Counted from the stretch's first letter, positions 1-8,022 are shown. The stretch: 64,000 nt of DNA from Chitinophagaceae bacterium DXS (GCA_030345135.1 CP128386.1:4959133-5023132); one strand, 5' to 3'. Program-made: numbers and translations. Notes: generated by a model from the sequence alone, not told the origin.

Positions 1-35
1 CGGGAGGGCCCTGGGTTCGAGTCCCAGCGGGATCA
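1..35 (+). tRNA. tRNA 3' end (partial, probably Lys type)
   Basis: The window opens inside a tRNA. What is visible is the 3' half of the anticodon stem, the variable loop, a perfect T arm (CTGGG, TTCGAGT loop, CCCAG) and the 3' acceptor strand CGGGATC with discriminator A at 35. CCA is not encoded. The anticodon lies outside the window. The sequence resembles Bacteroidota tRNA-Lys, but identity cannot be proved from this part. It is followed at once by a strong terminator hairpin. Confidence 0.6.
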
Positions 36-38
36 CAG

Positions 39-77
39 AAAAACGCCTTCTTTTCGAATAGAATTGAAGGCGTTTTT
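39..77 (+). terminator. Rho-independent terminator after the first tRNA
   Basis: Stem AAAAACGCCTTC (39-50) pairs with GAAGGCGTTTTT (66-77), giving a perfect 12-bp stem that ends in a T run. The same hairpin recurs at 165-203, exactly 126 bases later, which shows that tRNA plus terminator were duplicated as one unit. Confidence 0.85.
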
Positions 78-88
78 ATTGGAAGAAG

Positions 89-161
89 GATCTGCTAGCC
101 CAGTTGGTAGAGCATCCCGATTTAATCGGGAGGGCCCTGGGTTCGAGTCCGAGCGGGTTCA
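89..161 (+). pseudogene. Degenerate tRNA copy with a UUA anticodon
   Basis: This 73-nt tRNA-shaped sequence is a tandem copy of the preceding tRNA. The D arm (GCCC, AGTTGGTA loop, GAGC) and T loop TTCGAGT are recognisable. With anticodon stem TCCCG/CGGGA the loop is ATTTAAT, so the anticodon would be UUA, which reads the UAA stop codon. The T stem has a G-G mismatch and the acceptor stem (GATCTGC against CGGGTTC) has three mismatches, so decay is more likely than a working suppressor. An alternative pairing CCCGA/TCGGG would leave only a 5-nt loop. No CCA is encoded. Confidence 0.5.
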
Positions 162-164
162 CAG

Positions 165-203
165 AAAAACGCCTTCTTTTCGAATAGAATTGAAGGCGTT
201 TTT
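165..203 (+). terminator. Duplicated terminator after the second tRNA copy
   Basis: The hairpin is identical to the one at 39-77 (AAAAACGCCTTC pairing with GAAGGCGTTTTT), including the loop. The sequence is unchanged although the tRNA in front has diverged. Confidence 0.8.
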
Positions 204-214
204 ATTGCAATTAA

Positions 215-288
215 GATCTGATAACTCAGCTGGTAGAGCATCCAGATTGTTAATGTATGGGTCCTCGGTTCGAGTTGCAGCTGGACAC
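215..288 (+). pseudogene. Third, strongly decayed tRNA-like remnant
   Basis: The D-arm region (CTCAGCTGGTAGAGCATC) and T loop TTCGAGT are still tRNA-like, but the anticodon arm is one base too long and does not pair, the T stem has mismatches and the acceptor ends barely pair. The would-be loop TTGTTAA suggests an Asn-type (GTT) ancestor. No terminator hairpin follows it. Confidence 0.4.
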
Positions 289-357
289 TTTAACTTAACC
301 AAATTGGCAAAACCTGCGTAAAATGAATGTTTTTCGTGGGTTTTAAGTTCTTTATCA

Positions 358-1305
358 TTAGATCTTAAGGACTATCTTGCCAAAGACTGTTTGTGATTCT
401 AATAACCGGTGTGCTTCAACAGCTTCTTCGAATGGTAAAACTTTAGAAACGTATGGTGTTATCTGCCCATCAACAGCCAGATGAAAAATTTGAGACAGAC
501 TGGATCTGATGTCATCTGCTGATATAGAGTTCAAACTAAAACAAGTGATGGTTAACGAGCTTTGAAATCGTTTTAAAAATTCCATTCCAAAATCAGCATT
601 GGGGAATCCTGCTGCTACTCCATTAAGTACATATACTCCGTTATCTTTCAAAAGGGCAATATATTGAGCCAATTCAGAACCTGCAACAGGATCGATAATT
701 GCATCAAATTTTTGATCATCGCCTTCCCATTGCGATAAATCTATAAAATTACGAACACCAAGATGTTGTAGTTTCCCTCTTTGTAGGGCTGCAGTAGGGG
801 CTACGCTGACTTCATATTTATTAGCCAATGCTAATTGTACGGTTAATGAGCCGATTCCGCCACCAGCTCCTCTAACATAAACTCTTTCTCCTTCTGATAA
901 ACGAGCGCGTTGTAGAGAATAGTAAGCTACCAATGCATTGATGCCTAAAGAAAGAGCCTGATCACTTAATAATTTCTCAGGAACTTCGACCAGTGCGGAT
1001 TCATTAACAACCACCTGCTCAGCATAACCTCCAAGAGTAGTCATTGCGTAAACACGCTTGCTTATCCATTCTTCTGACACGTTGGCTCCAACTGAATTTA
1101 CAATTCCTACAATCTCCATTCCAGGAATAAATCCAGCATTATCGAGGCCAGGATATAGCCCTTTACGTAATAGAATGTCTACTCCTCCTACACCACATGA
1201 TTCAACATTTATCAGAACTTCGTTTTCTTTTGCAACTGGTGCCGGTACTGTAGTTAGTGAAAGCATTTCGGGACCTCCAAACGCTTCAATTTTAATTACT
1301 TTCAT
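358..1305 (-). CDS. MDR-family NADPH:quinone oxidoreductase / alcohol dehydrogenase-like
   Basis: This 315-residue protein is a medium-chain dehydrogenase/reductase of the zeta-crystallin (quinone reductase) type. It has an N-terminal GroES-like part (about 1-125) and a Rossmann domain with the nucleotide-binding motif GAGGGIGS at 146-153. The cysteine cluster that binds structural zinc in classical alcohol dehydrogenases is absent, as expected for quinone reductases. It is cytosolic and probably reduces quinones or unsaturated carbonyls with NADPH. It is divergent from an HxlR-type regulator (1433-1873) across a short region holding a palindrome, so it is very likely that regulator's target. 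A good promoter (TACATTTG, complement of 1324-1331) lies about 20 bases upstream. Substrate is unknown. Confidence 0.85.
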   Translation of the reverse strand: MKVIKIEAFGGPEMLSLTTVPAPVAKENEVLINVESCGVGGVDILLRKGLYPGLDNAGFIPGMEIVGIVNSVGANVSEEWISKRVYAMTTLGGYAEQVVVNESALVEVPEKLLSDQALSLGINALVAYYSLQRARLSEGERVYVRGAGGGIGSLTVQLALANKYEVSVAPTAALQRGKLQHLGVRNFIDLSQWEGDDQKFDAIIDPVAGSELAQYIALLKDNGVYVLNGVAAGFPNADFGMEFLKRFQSSLTITCFSLNSISADDIRSSLSQIFHLAVDGQITPYVSKVLPFEEAVEAHRLLESQTVFGKIVLKI

Positions 1306-1323
1306 ACTTTTCTATTTAAAATC

Positions 1324-1331
1324 CAAATGTA
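1324..1331 (-). promoter_or_regulatory. Promoter -7 element for the oxidoreductase gene
   Basis: Read on the minus strand this is TACATTTG, an exact match to the Bacteroidota -7 consensus TAnnTTTG. A TTG lies 20 bases further upstream, at the expected place for the -33 element. The ATG (1305) is about 20 bases downstream. Confidence 0.6.
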
Positions 1332-1358
1332 TAAGTTGTCGAATTTCAGCGCAAGGAA

Positions 1359-1381
1359 GTTACCTTCAGGTTACCAGTAAC
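1359..1381. promoter_or_regulatory. Candidate HxlR operator
   Basis: The palindrome GTTACCAGTAAC (1370-1381) has arms GTTAC and GTAAC. A further direct half-site GTTACC lies at 1359-1364. It sits between two divergent promoters, those of the oxidoreductase and of the HxlR regulator, and close to the -33 regions of both. The same half-sites recur in front of the second HxlR gene (4351-4401). Binding is inferred, not shown. Confidence 0.5.
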
Positions 1382-1406
1382 TTAGAGGTATTACATATGA
1401 TTTCAT

Positions 1407-1414
1407 TATCTTTG
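1407..1414 (+). promoter_or_regulatory. Promoter -7 element for the HxlR gene
   Basis: TATCTTTG matches TAnnTTTG exactly and lies 18 bases before the ATG at 1433, so the leader would be very short. Confidence 0.6.
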
Positions 1415-1432
1415 TATTACTAAAAATTATAT

Positions 1433-1873
1433 ATGTCAGTGCCTATAGATTGTAAAAAAAATATCATTGCGATTCATGATACACTTGATGTCATTAATGG
1501 AAAATGGAGAATTTCTATTCTTGCTTGCCTGACAATGAAATCTGAACTTCTTTTCACAGAGCTGAAAGCAGAATTAGCTTCTATCTCATCTAAAGTTCTT
1601 TCCACGGAGCTACGTTTTTTGGAGGAAAACAAACTTATCAGCCGTGAGGTTTTAAAATTACCAGTAGTTAAGGTTATGTATAAACTAACTCCTTATGGAA
1701 GAACATTGGAAAGCCTTGTTTTTTCATTACTGGACTGGGGGCTTACTCATCGTTCCGAAATGACAGGAATAAACGGTTTGGGTATAAACACTAACGAATA
1801 CATCAACGAATTAAAAGCAAATTTGCCAACACGGACTCCAAAGCCAAAAAATTTCTTTGATGTGGTTTTATAA
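1433..1873 (+). CDS. HxlR-family winged-helix transcriptional regulator
   Basis: The 146-residue protein has the HxlR signature: an N-terminal cysteine (Cys7), the motif NGKWRISIL at about 22-30, and a winged helix with ISSKVLSTELRFLEENKLI followed by the wing (YKLTPYGRTLESL). HxlR proteins bind DNA as dimers and often sense aldehydes, quinones or oxidants through the N-terminal cysteine. The gene is divergent from a quinone-oxidoreductase-like gene, and a palindrome lies between them, which fits a local auto-regulated sensor and enzyme pair. The C-terminal 30 residues run longer than in compact members such as the second HxlR protein here (119 residues). Confidence 0.88.
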   Translation: MSVPIDCKKNIIAIHDTLDVINGKWRISILACLTMKSELLFTELKAELASISSKVLSTELRFLEENKLISREVLKLPVVKVMYKLTPYGRTLESLVFSLLDWGLTHRSEMTGINGLGINTNEYINELKANLPTRTPKPKNFFDVVL

Positions 1874-1940
1874 TTAAAGCAGCCATTGCTCTTTCCCCAT
1901 TTGTCCCAAATGTATAAAAGGTCCTAAGAAACATATCTTA

Positions 1941-2855
1941 TTAATTAAACGACTGCCTGAAAGCCAAAGGAGTTTGACTTGTTTTCTGTTTAAATAACTT
2001 ACTAAATGAGGAAGAATGTTCAAATCCCAATTCATAGGCAATTTCACTTATCGATAAATCCGTTGTTGAAAGCTTTTCTTTGGCCTTTTCAATGATTTTA
2101 TGGTGAATATGATCCTGTGTGCTCTTTCCGGTCAGAACTTTAAGTAAGCTGCTAAGGTAATTTGGAGTCAGGTTTAATTTATTGGCCAAATCTTGTACAC
2201 CAGGAGTACCGTTTTTCAAAAGATAGTCTTCATTGAAATACTCATCTAATATCAGTTCCAATCGGGACAGGATTTTATCATTTGAGATCCGACGTGTCAG
2301 AAACTGCCTTTCATAGAAGCGCTCACTATAATTAAGCAATAATTCAATCAGTGATATGATAATGTTATGGCTGAATTTATCGATATTGGACTGACATTCC
2401 TGTTGTATCGTTTTAAATACTTCCACTATCATCTGCTCTTCTTTGTGTGAAAGAAAAAGCGCTTCATTTACTGCATAACCGAAAAAAACGCATTTGTTCA
2501 TTCGTGAGGCCAGGGCCGTTTTCCATAGAAAATCAGGATGGATCAATAAAAGCCAACCTGAAGGATCGGCAGCTGCGTTAGGATCTATTTCTATACGGAT
2601 TACCTGTTGAGGCCCAACCATAGCAAGTATCCCTTCATTAAAATCATAGCTCTGCTGTCCATAATTGAATTTTTTAGCTACGTTCCGCTTTAGTCCGATT
2701 GAATAAAAACCCTGTACCCATCTGATATCAGTGTACTCAAGTGGGTATTTTACGAGACTATAATCTATTAGGCTTACCAATGGATGATCAGGTTTAGATA
2801 AACCGCTGAACTCGTGAAATTCAGCTATGCTATTTAACTTAATATCTGCTCGCAT
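1941..2855 (-). CDS. AraC-family transcriptional regulator
   Basis: The protein has 304 residues from the ATG at 2855. An in-frame start at 2978 would overlap the preceding dehydrogenase gene and is not needed, because the paralogue at 18041-18958 begins at the equivalent place. The N-terminal two thirds form a ligand-sensing domain with no motif I recognise; the C-terminal 100 residues are a classical AraC double helix-turn-helix ending in SISEIAYELGFEHSSSFSKLF and KTSQTPLAFRQSFN. It lies 79 bases downstream of an SDR gene on the same strand, so it may regulate that gene. It is clearly homologous over its whole length to the AraC protein at 18041-18958, whose neighbour is also an SDR. Confidence 0.88.
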   Translation of the reverse strand: MRADIKLNSIAEFHEFSGLSKPDHPLVSLIDYSLVKYPLEYTDIRWVQGFYSIGLKRNVAKKFNYGQQSYDFNEGILAMVGPQQVIRIEIDPNAAADPSGWLLLIHPDFLWKTALASRMNKCVFFGYAVNEALFLSHKEEQMIVEVFKTIQQECQSNIDKFSHNIIISLIELLLNYSERFYERQFLTRRISNDKILSRLELILDEYFNEDYLLKNGTPGVQDLANKLNLTPNYLSSLLKVLTGKSTQDHIHHKIIEKAKEKLSTTDLSISEIAYELGFEHSSSFSKLFKQKTSQTPLAFRQSFN

Positions 2856-2934
2856 TCCATAAATTTTTAAAAAAATGATAATGGAAGCCCGGTTTGAAGG
2901 GATCCAAACCAGACTTCCAAAGACATCAAAGGTT

Positions 2935-3681
2935 CTACCATTCCTGATCTGTAGGAAGTATAAAGATTTCCGAAACATCTACATAATCCGGGGATTCTAA
3001 GGCATAAATCATACTATTGGCGATATCTTTCGGACTTAAAAATGTCATCTGACTACGCAGCCCTTCCATATCTTCTTTATATCCATTATCCGAAATAGAG
3101 TCAATTAGATTGGTATCAACAGCTCCAGGCTGTATGCTGGTTACGCGGATATTATGCTTCTTCCCAACTTCCATACGCATGATATCCGAAAAGGCTGCCA
3201 CAAAATGTTTTGTACCACAATAAACCCCTAATCCTTTAAAAAGTTTACGCCCTGCAATAGATGATACATTGATAATGTGTCCACCATGCTTGTCAACCAA
3301 TTCGGGCAAAACAGCTGCTGTAACATTCAGAACACCATTTATATTAACATTCACCATTGCCTCCCATTCTTCTGTTTTAAACGAATCAATATCTGAAGCC
3401 GGCATGATACCTGCATTATTGATCAAAATATCGATAGTTCCGAATTTTTCCTTCAGACGTTCAATTCCAGCTTTTACACTTGCTTTATCTGTTACATCCA
3501 ATCCAAGAGAAACAGCTTCGCCGCCAGCCCGATGAATTTCATTTTCGATACTCTTAAGCTTATCAACATTTCGTGCAGCCAACCCTGTTTTAACTCCTCT
3601 CGCAGCCAACGCTTTTGCAACGCCTTCTCCTATTCCACTGGATGCCCCTGTAATCAAGGCAACTTTTCCTTTTAGTTCCAT
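2935..3681 (-). CDS. Short-chain dehydrogenase/reductase (classical SDR)
   Basis: The 248-residue cytosolic NAD(P)H-dependent oxidoreductase has cofactor motif TGASSGIG at 11-18, NNAG at 88-91, catalytic Ser140 or Ser141 and the pair Tyr154/Lys158 in YCGTK. Arginines after the second strand (AARN) suggest NADPH. The layout, with ELKGKVALITG at the start, matches the broad class of serine-type or YdfG-like dehydrogenases, and the substrate cannot be named. An AraC regulator follows on the same strand after 79 bases. Expression is probably inducible by whatever that regulator senses. Confidence 0.9.
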   Translation of the reverse strand: MELKGKVALITGASSGIGEGVAKALAARGVKTGLAARNVDKLKSIENEIHRAGGEAVSLGLDVTDKASVKAGIERLKEKFGTIDILINNAGIMPASDIDSFKTEEWEAMVNVNINGVLNVTAAVLPELVDKHGGHIINVSSIAGRKLFKGLGVYCGTKHFVAAFSDIMRMEVGKKHNIRVTSIQPGAVDTNLIDSISDNGYKEDMEGLRSQMTFLSPKDIANSMIYALESPDYVDVSEIFILPTDQEW

Positions 3682-3835
3682 ATACTTTTAATTTGTTTCT
3701 GCGAAATTGCAGCAAGCCTCCGGAACTAATTTTGCCAGATCTCCGAACCTTTTTGCCGAATCTTAGATTCTGAAAAATTTCACTAAATATCGGAGCCGAT
3801 ATGCAACACTTATATTAACTCCTTTAACAAAAATA

Positions 3836-3867
3836 AATTCGGCAAGATTTTTTATCGTTGCCGAATT
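3836..3867 (-). terminator. Hairpin terminator after the SnoaL-like gene
   Basis: AATTCGGCAA (3836-3845) pairs perfectly with TTGCCGAATT (3858-3867). On the minus strand the stem is followed by TTATTTTTG, so it can end transcription of the gene at 3928-4314. Confidence 0.6.
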
Positions 3868-3927
3868 CCTTACCAATCCAATAGACTACTTATCCTGGAT
3901 CTATTAAAAATAAAATGCTGGTCCAGA

Positions 3928-4314
3928 TTATCCCTTTAGCTGCTCGGATATTTTGGCCGTATCGATTAAATACCACATCTCAACGAATTTATTGTCTTCT
4001 ACCTTGTAGGAAGCAAACTCCATAAACTCTATTGTTTTTCCTGTTGGCAGATTTCCAAAGAATTCCCGGGCAGGAGTACCAACATCCCTTAACCTGGCAG
4101 CTATTCGATCTTCATTTACAAATAGATCCTCAATATGCCATACATAATCCGGTACTACATCTGTAAGCCACTTAAGCCCTCCAAGGGCATCCTCTTTTCT
4201 GCCAGGTACTCCATTGATCAATACCTCATCGTTAATTAATTCAGCAATTGTGGCAAAGTCGCGCGCATTAGCCGCTGTAACATATTGCTCATAAAACGTT
4301 TTTAAATCACGCAT
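3928..4314 (-). CDS. SnoaL-like / NTF2-fold protein
   Basis: The 128-residue protein belongs to the SnoaL-like NTF2 superfamily. It starts with a helical segment (LKTFYEQYVTAANARDFATI), followed by the cone-shaped sheet with typical phrases such as VWHIEDLFVNEDRIAARLRD and ending in EMWYLIDTAKISEQL. Proteins of this type are small polyketide-cyclase or ester-cyclase relatives, or have no known substrate. It is divergent from an HxlR regulator (4428-4787), and an extended inverted repeat lies between them, so it is probably that regulator's target. No signal peptide is present. The exact reaction is unknown. Confidence 0.8.
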   Translation of the reverse strand: MRDLKTFYEQYVTAANARDFATIAELINDEVLINGVPGRKEDALGGLKWLTDVVPDYVWHIEDLFVNEDRIAARLRDVGTPAREFFGNLPTGKTIEFMEFASYKVEDNKFVEMWYLIDTAKISEQLKG

Positions 4315-4350
4315 GTTCTAAATATTTTAAAATTGTCCAGCAAAAATAAA

Positions 4351-4401
4351 CCCATTAGTTACCAAAATATACTATTTTTGTATATTCTAGTAACGAATGG
4401 G
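4351..4401. promoter_or_regulatory. Extended inverted repeat: HxlR operator region
   Basis: CCCATTAGTTAC (4351-4362) and GTAACGAATGGG (4390-4401) form a 12-bp inverted repeat with a single mismatch. They bracket the -7 element TATTTTTG at 4373-4380 (TAnnTTTG) of the HxlR gene at 4428. The inner GTTAC/GTAAC half-sites are the same as those in front of the first HxlR gene (1370-1381). Occupancy would block this promoter and could also affect the divergent SnoaL-like gene. Confidence 0.6.
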
Positions 4402-4427
4402 TAACCAGATTTTAAAAGCCATAAAAT

Positions 4428-4787
4428 ATGAGAGACAATAATTTTTGCAATTCGCACTGCCCGTTGACCAGAGCTGTAGGAGCAGTTGGAAATAAATGGA
4501 AACCATTGATATTACATGTCATCAGGGAGCGTACCGTTAGGTTTGGACAACTGGATGCCATCATTCCTATTATAACCAGAAAGGTTTTGACTGAGCAGTT
4601 AAAAGAATTAGAAGAAGATGAAATCATTAGAAGGGTAGCCTATAATGAATTACCGCGAAGAGTGGAATATTCATTAACTGAAAAAGGATTGGCGTTTTTA
4701 CCGATATTAGATCAAATGCAAGAATGGAATATTCGTTTTGACTCAAAAATAAAAGACCCGGAGAACACTATTGAATTATTTCGCTGA
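4428..4787 (+). CDS. HxlR-family winged-helix transcriptional regulator (second)
   Basis: The 119-residue protein shows the canonical HxlR pattern: Cys7 and Cys11 near the N-terminus, CPLTRAVGAVGNKWKPLIL, then TRKVLTEQLKELEEDEII and the wing YSLTEKGLAFLPIL. The N-terminal cysteines are candidates for redox or electrophile sensing, as established for HxlR and HypR-type members. It is divergent from the SnoaL-like gene and likely represses itself and that gene through the inverted repeat at 4351-4401. Between its stop and the next gene end (4788-4986) I see no supported feature. Confidence 0.9.
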   Translation: MRDNNFCNSHCPLTRAVGAVGNKWKPLILHVIRERTVRFGQLDAIIPIITRKVLTEQLKELEEDEIIRRVAYNELPRRVEYSLTEKGLAFLPILDQMQEWNIRFDSKIKDPENTIELFR

Positions 4788-4986
4788 CACAGTTCATGTT
4801 ACAGTCTCCTATCTGGAATTTCCTGAACTTCCCTAAAAAACAGGCGGTTTTACACTATAACAAGATAACAAATGAATTCTCGGCTTTTTGTTTACTACCC
4901 GGCTTCAGTTTCGGCAAACGAATAACACTGAGCAACAGAATAAACAATGAGCGTTTGTATAACGCCCCGTTGTTCAAGAAAAAGAA

Positions 4987-6234
4987 TTAATTCCCCTTCA
5001 AAACCACCGGTTCACTTATTCCATTAAGATCATACACAATTTTCCCGGCACGAATAGTCAATTCACATTCAAGTTTTTTATTTCCTTTGATTTTGTCGCC
5101 GGCGTAATCAAAGAAACCAAAATTGCCATCGCGCAAATTAAAGATGGCAATATCGGCTTCTGTGCCGACAGATAAATTTCCAAGTTCAGGTCGCTGTATC
5201 TCCTGTGCAGGATTCCATGTAGTCGCTTTTATTACCGCTGGGAGGTCCATTCCTATGTTTAGAAACTTCGACATTACATTTAGAAGATCTTTCATTGCTG
5301 CATTCATGCTTCCGGTATGCAGATCAGTGCTGATGGAATTCGGATAAAAACCACTTTGGATCGCAGGTATTGCCTGTGAAAACCTGAAACTTATTCCTCC
5401 ATAACCAACATCGAAAAAGATCCCGTCTTTCTGCGCTTCTATCACAAATGGTTTTACTTTTTTCGTAGCACTATCGACAATGCTTTCACGTGTGCCAAGT
5501 TGTGCAAAACAATGCGTGAAGATGTCTCCTTTGCGAAGATGTTTAGAAAATAATTCTTCGATAGATAACGGTGGTTTGGCTCCGCCAAAATCAACCATTA
5601 CAGGTATATTAGCAAGTCTTCCGGCTTCTGCTGCACGGTCCGCAGCAATCCAGTCATGACCTTCAAAATGGGCAAGTTTTATTCCTATTACATCTTTTTT
5701 ATTTGCCTTTGCAACGTTCGCCGTTAACTTCGAATCCATATCTGTGGTATTCTGCTCCCAGCTTCCGCCGCGCATTCCTTCACCCACAATATTTAAAAAA
5801 GCAAGTACCCTTGTTATTGACTTGTCGATGATATTTTGTTTAAACAAGGGAAAAGTTTTCCATCCTGAACTTCCTGCATCGGCAACTGTAGTAACGCCAT
5901 TGCGTAAAGTAAACCCATCGGGACGAAGTGCAGCTGTGCCATCCATTAAATACTGGTCTGCATGCGTTCCTTCAAAATTGTGCGTGTGAATATCAATGAG
6001 GCCCGGTGTTACAAACAAACCTTTTGCATGTACAACTTGTGTTGCTTTTGATGCATCAATATTTTTTGCGACACCAACAATTTTTCCGTCAGCAATAGCA
6101 ACATCCATCACTGCATCGAAATTATTTTTCGGATCGATAACATGACCGTCTTTTATTACGATGCTGTAAACCTGACCCCATGAAAGCGTTGCCTGAAAAA
6201 TTATGATAAAGACGAGAAAAACTTTTCTGTTCAT
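4987..6234 (-). CDS. Exported amidohydrolase/deacetylase-family metallohydrolase (paralogue 1)
   Basis: The 415-residue protein has a Sec signal peptide (1-20, cleavage before QVYS), then the composite amidohydrolase fold: a small beta domain (IVIKDGHVIDPKNN) and a metal-dependent barrel. Candidate ligands are His83 and His85 (DIHTH), Lys186 (GIKLAH, the site carboxylated in relatives), His241 (FTHCF) and Asp304 (STDLH). Relatives of the EF_0837 type, D-aminoacylases and dihydroorotases share this plan and hydrolyse amide bonds. Two positions are unusual: Asp215 where the usual ligand is His (VMVDFG), and Tyr278 (DVGYG) where both neighbouring paralogues have His. It may bind metals differently or have a shifted activity. 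It is the last gene of the eight-gene exported cluster and lies 33 bases after the cytochrome c lipoprotein gene. Confidence 0.85.
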   Translation of the reverse strand: MNRKVFLVFIIIFQATLSWGQVYSIVIKDGHVIDPKNNFDAVMDVAIADGKIVGVAKNIDASKATQVVHAKGLFVTPGLIDIHTHNFEGTHADQYLMDGTAALRPDGFTLRNGVTTVADAGSSGWKTFPLFKQNIIDKSITRVLAFLNIVGEGMRGGSWEQNTTDMDSKLTANVAKANKKDVIGIKLAHFEGHDWIAADRAAEAGRLANIPVMVDFGGAKPPLSIEELFSKHLRKGDIFTHCFAQLGTRESIVDSATKKVKPFVIEAQKDGIFFDVGYGGISFRFSQAIPAIQSGFYPNSISTDLHTGSMNAAMKDLLNVMSKFLNIGMDLPAVIKATTWNPAQEIQRPELGNLSVGTEADIAIFNLRDGNFGFFDYAGDKIKGNKKLECELTIRAGKIVYDLNGISEPVVLKGN

Positions 6235-6267
6235 ATGATGAGGTTTATTTGTTTTTATTCTTAATCG

Positions 6268-8022
6268 CTAGTCTGCAGATTTTTTTCGCGCTTTTAAAAC
6301 ATCCTCCCTGGTTATTTCATCCGGATTATTATTGAAATGTTTTCTTATATACGTCAGTACTTGCGCAATATCTTCATCTCTCAAAAAACTATGTTGTGGC
6401 ATTACGTTATTGTATTCTTTGCCTTTTACTGTGATTCGTGAATTCAGGCCATTTAAAACAACATCAATTAAAATTTTCTTGTCTCCATTAACCCATTCAG
6501 AACTGTCCAAAGGGGGAAACCGGCTGCCGTCTCCCTTTCCATTGCGCTGATGACAAAAGACGCAGTAAGAATTATAAACCTGTGAGCCCGGAATGGGCTT
6601 GTCTTTATAAAGATTATCTTTTGTTTCATCAGGCATGCGAATGTTTGAATTCAATTTTCTTTTTTCCATTGCAGCAAGCTGATCTTTGCTAAACTTGTTT
6701 TTATCTCCTTTATACATGACGCGCCAGATCTTTCCTTTTTGCGAATCAGAAATGTACAGTGAACCATCCGGACCGACAGCAAGACCCATTGGCCTGTAAA
6801 CTGCATCACTTGTATTTACAATGGGATCAACACCTGCGAAACCATCAGCAAAAACTTCCCACTCACCCGATGGTTGTCCATTTGCAAAAGGAACGAAACA
6901 AACAAAATAGCCTGCCTGCGGATAAGGCGATCTGTTGGTAGAGCCGTGAAATGCAATGAATGCGCCATGTTTATAATGTTCCGGAAATTGATCTCCTTCG
7001 TAAAAGAGCAGATCATTTGGTGCCCAATGAGCGGGAAAACCCATGATGGGTAATTGCACCGTGCTGTCTCTTGCAGGTATTTTTCCGTCACCTCCATATT
7101 CCGGTGCAAGCACGTTTTTCTTTTGTAGTTGATCATAGTAACTGTACGGCCATCCAAAATTGTCTCCGTCTTTCACCTTGATAAATTCTTCCGCAGGTAA
7201 CACCGCGCTTTGCCAAGAAGTAAATTTATCTGGCCACAACAAATGAAGATCATCTCTTCCATGCATTACGACGTATAAATTTTTATCATCCTTATTCCAA
7301 TCCATTGCCACCACGCTTCTTATTCCTGTCGCGAATTTTTTCCCATCCTTTTGGGTGAGACCAGCCTTGTTTGCATCAAATTGCCATACGCCGCCGTAAT
7401 TTTCTAATTGAGGACAAGGGTCAAGACCTTTAAAACCCGGAGTGCCTCCCGGCGTTCTAACCAAATCCTGGCAAGCATTTGACGGTGCACCAAACGGAAC
7501 ATACATGTGTCCCTGGTCATCAAATGAGACAGGCTTAGTGATGTGCCAATGGGAGCCTCTTAAGCTATCATATTCTGTAAGCACCACTTCTGCTTTGCTT
7601 TCAGGTATAAGCTTGCCAGGTGTTAATTTGGTTCTGTAAATCACCAACTCAGAACCGTAATATAAATAACCATTGTGTATGCGCATGCAATTGGAAAGAC
7701 CGCCTTCATTATCATAATCTCCAAAGTGAACGATGGAGTCAGCTTTGCCATCGCCATCAACATCCCGCAACGCGACATTACCTTCACCTCTTTTTGATCG
7801 ACTCACTTTTACATAGATGTCGCCATTATCATTCACTGCAAGGTGACGTGCAGGACCAAGGCTGTCAACAACTACAACCGCTTCAAATCCGCCAGGAAGA
7901 AATAAGCCTCCGTTACCAGGATCACCTTTGGGTAATGACGGTTTTAAATTGCATTGAGTGAACGCGATAAGCGTAAGGAAGTAGAAAATTGCTTCGTATA
8001 AAAAAGCTTTCTTGATGTGCAT
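6268..8022 (-). CDS. Lipoprotein sugar-dehydrogenase propeller with C-terminal cytochrome c
   Basis: The 584-residue protein begins with a lipoprotein signal whose acceptor is Cys24 (FTQC). Residues about 40-440 form a six-bladed propeller of the sorbosone / PQQ-dependent soluble glucose dehydrogenase type (SVVAMDWNKDDKNLYVVMHG, DNFGWPYSY, GDQFPEHYKHGAFIAFHGS). The C-terminal domain is a class I cytochrome c with haem motif CVFCH at 487-491 and probable axial Met541. The predicted role is oxidation of a sugar or aldehyde at the cell surface or periplasm, with electrons going straight to the attached haem. The domain order is the reverse of the related protein at 12510-14303. PQQ binding is inferred from fold only. 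No PQQ synthesis genes are in the window. Confidence 0.83.
   Translation of the reverse strand: MHIKKAFLYEAIFYFLTLIAFTQCNLKPSLPKGDPGNGGLFLPGGFEAVVVVDSLGPARHLAVNDNGDIYVKVSRSKRGEGNVALRDVDGDGKADSIVHFGDYDNEGGLSNCMRIHNGYLYYGSELVIYRTKLTPGKLIPESKAEVVLTEYDSLRGSHWHITKPVSFDDQGHMYVPFGAPSNACQDLVRTPGGTPGFKGLDPCPQLENYGGVWQFDANKAGLTQKDGKKFATGIRSVVAMDWNKDDKNLYVVMHGRDDLHLLWPDKFTSWQSAVLPAEEFIKVKDGDNFGWPYSYYDQLQKKNVLAPEYGGDGKIPARDSTVQLPIMGFPAHWAPNDLLFYEGDQFPEHYKHGAFIAFHGSTNRSPYPQAGYFVCFVPFANGQPSGEWEVFADGFAGVDPIVNTSDAVYRPMGLAVGPDGSLYISDSQKGKIWRVMYKGDKNKFSKDQLAAMEKRKLNSNIRMPDETKDNLYKDKPIPGSQVYNSYCVFCHQRNGKGDGSRFPPLDSSEWVNGDKKILIDVVLNGLNSRITVKGKEYNNVMPQHSFLRDEDIAQVLTYIRKHFNNNPDEITREDVLKARKKSAD

Noticed and set aside
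64-321. Open frame over the tRNA copies
   Set aside because: It is a translation of tRNA and terminator DNA, including a repeated KAFLL segment, so it is not protein-coding.
4796-4990. 64-residue open frame after the second HxlR gene
   Set aside because: No domain, no signal and no RBS context; composition looks like random AT-rich DNA, and it ends against the stop of the convergent amidohydrolase gene.
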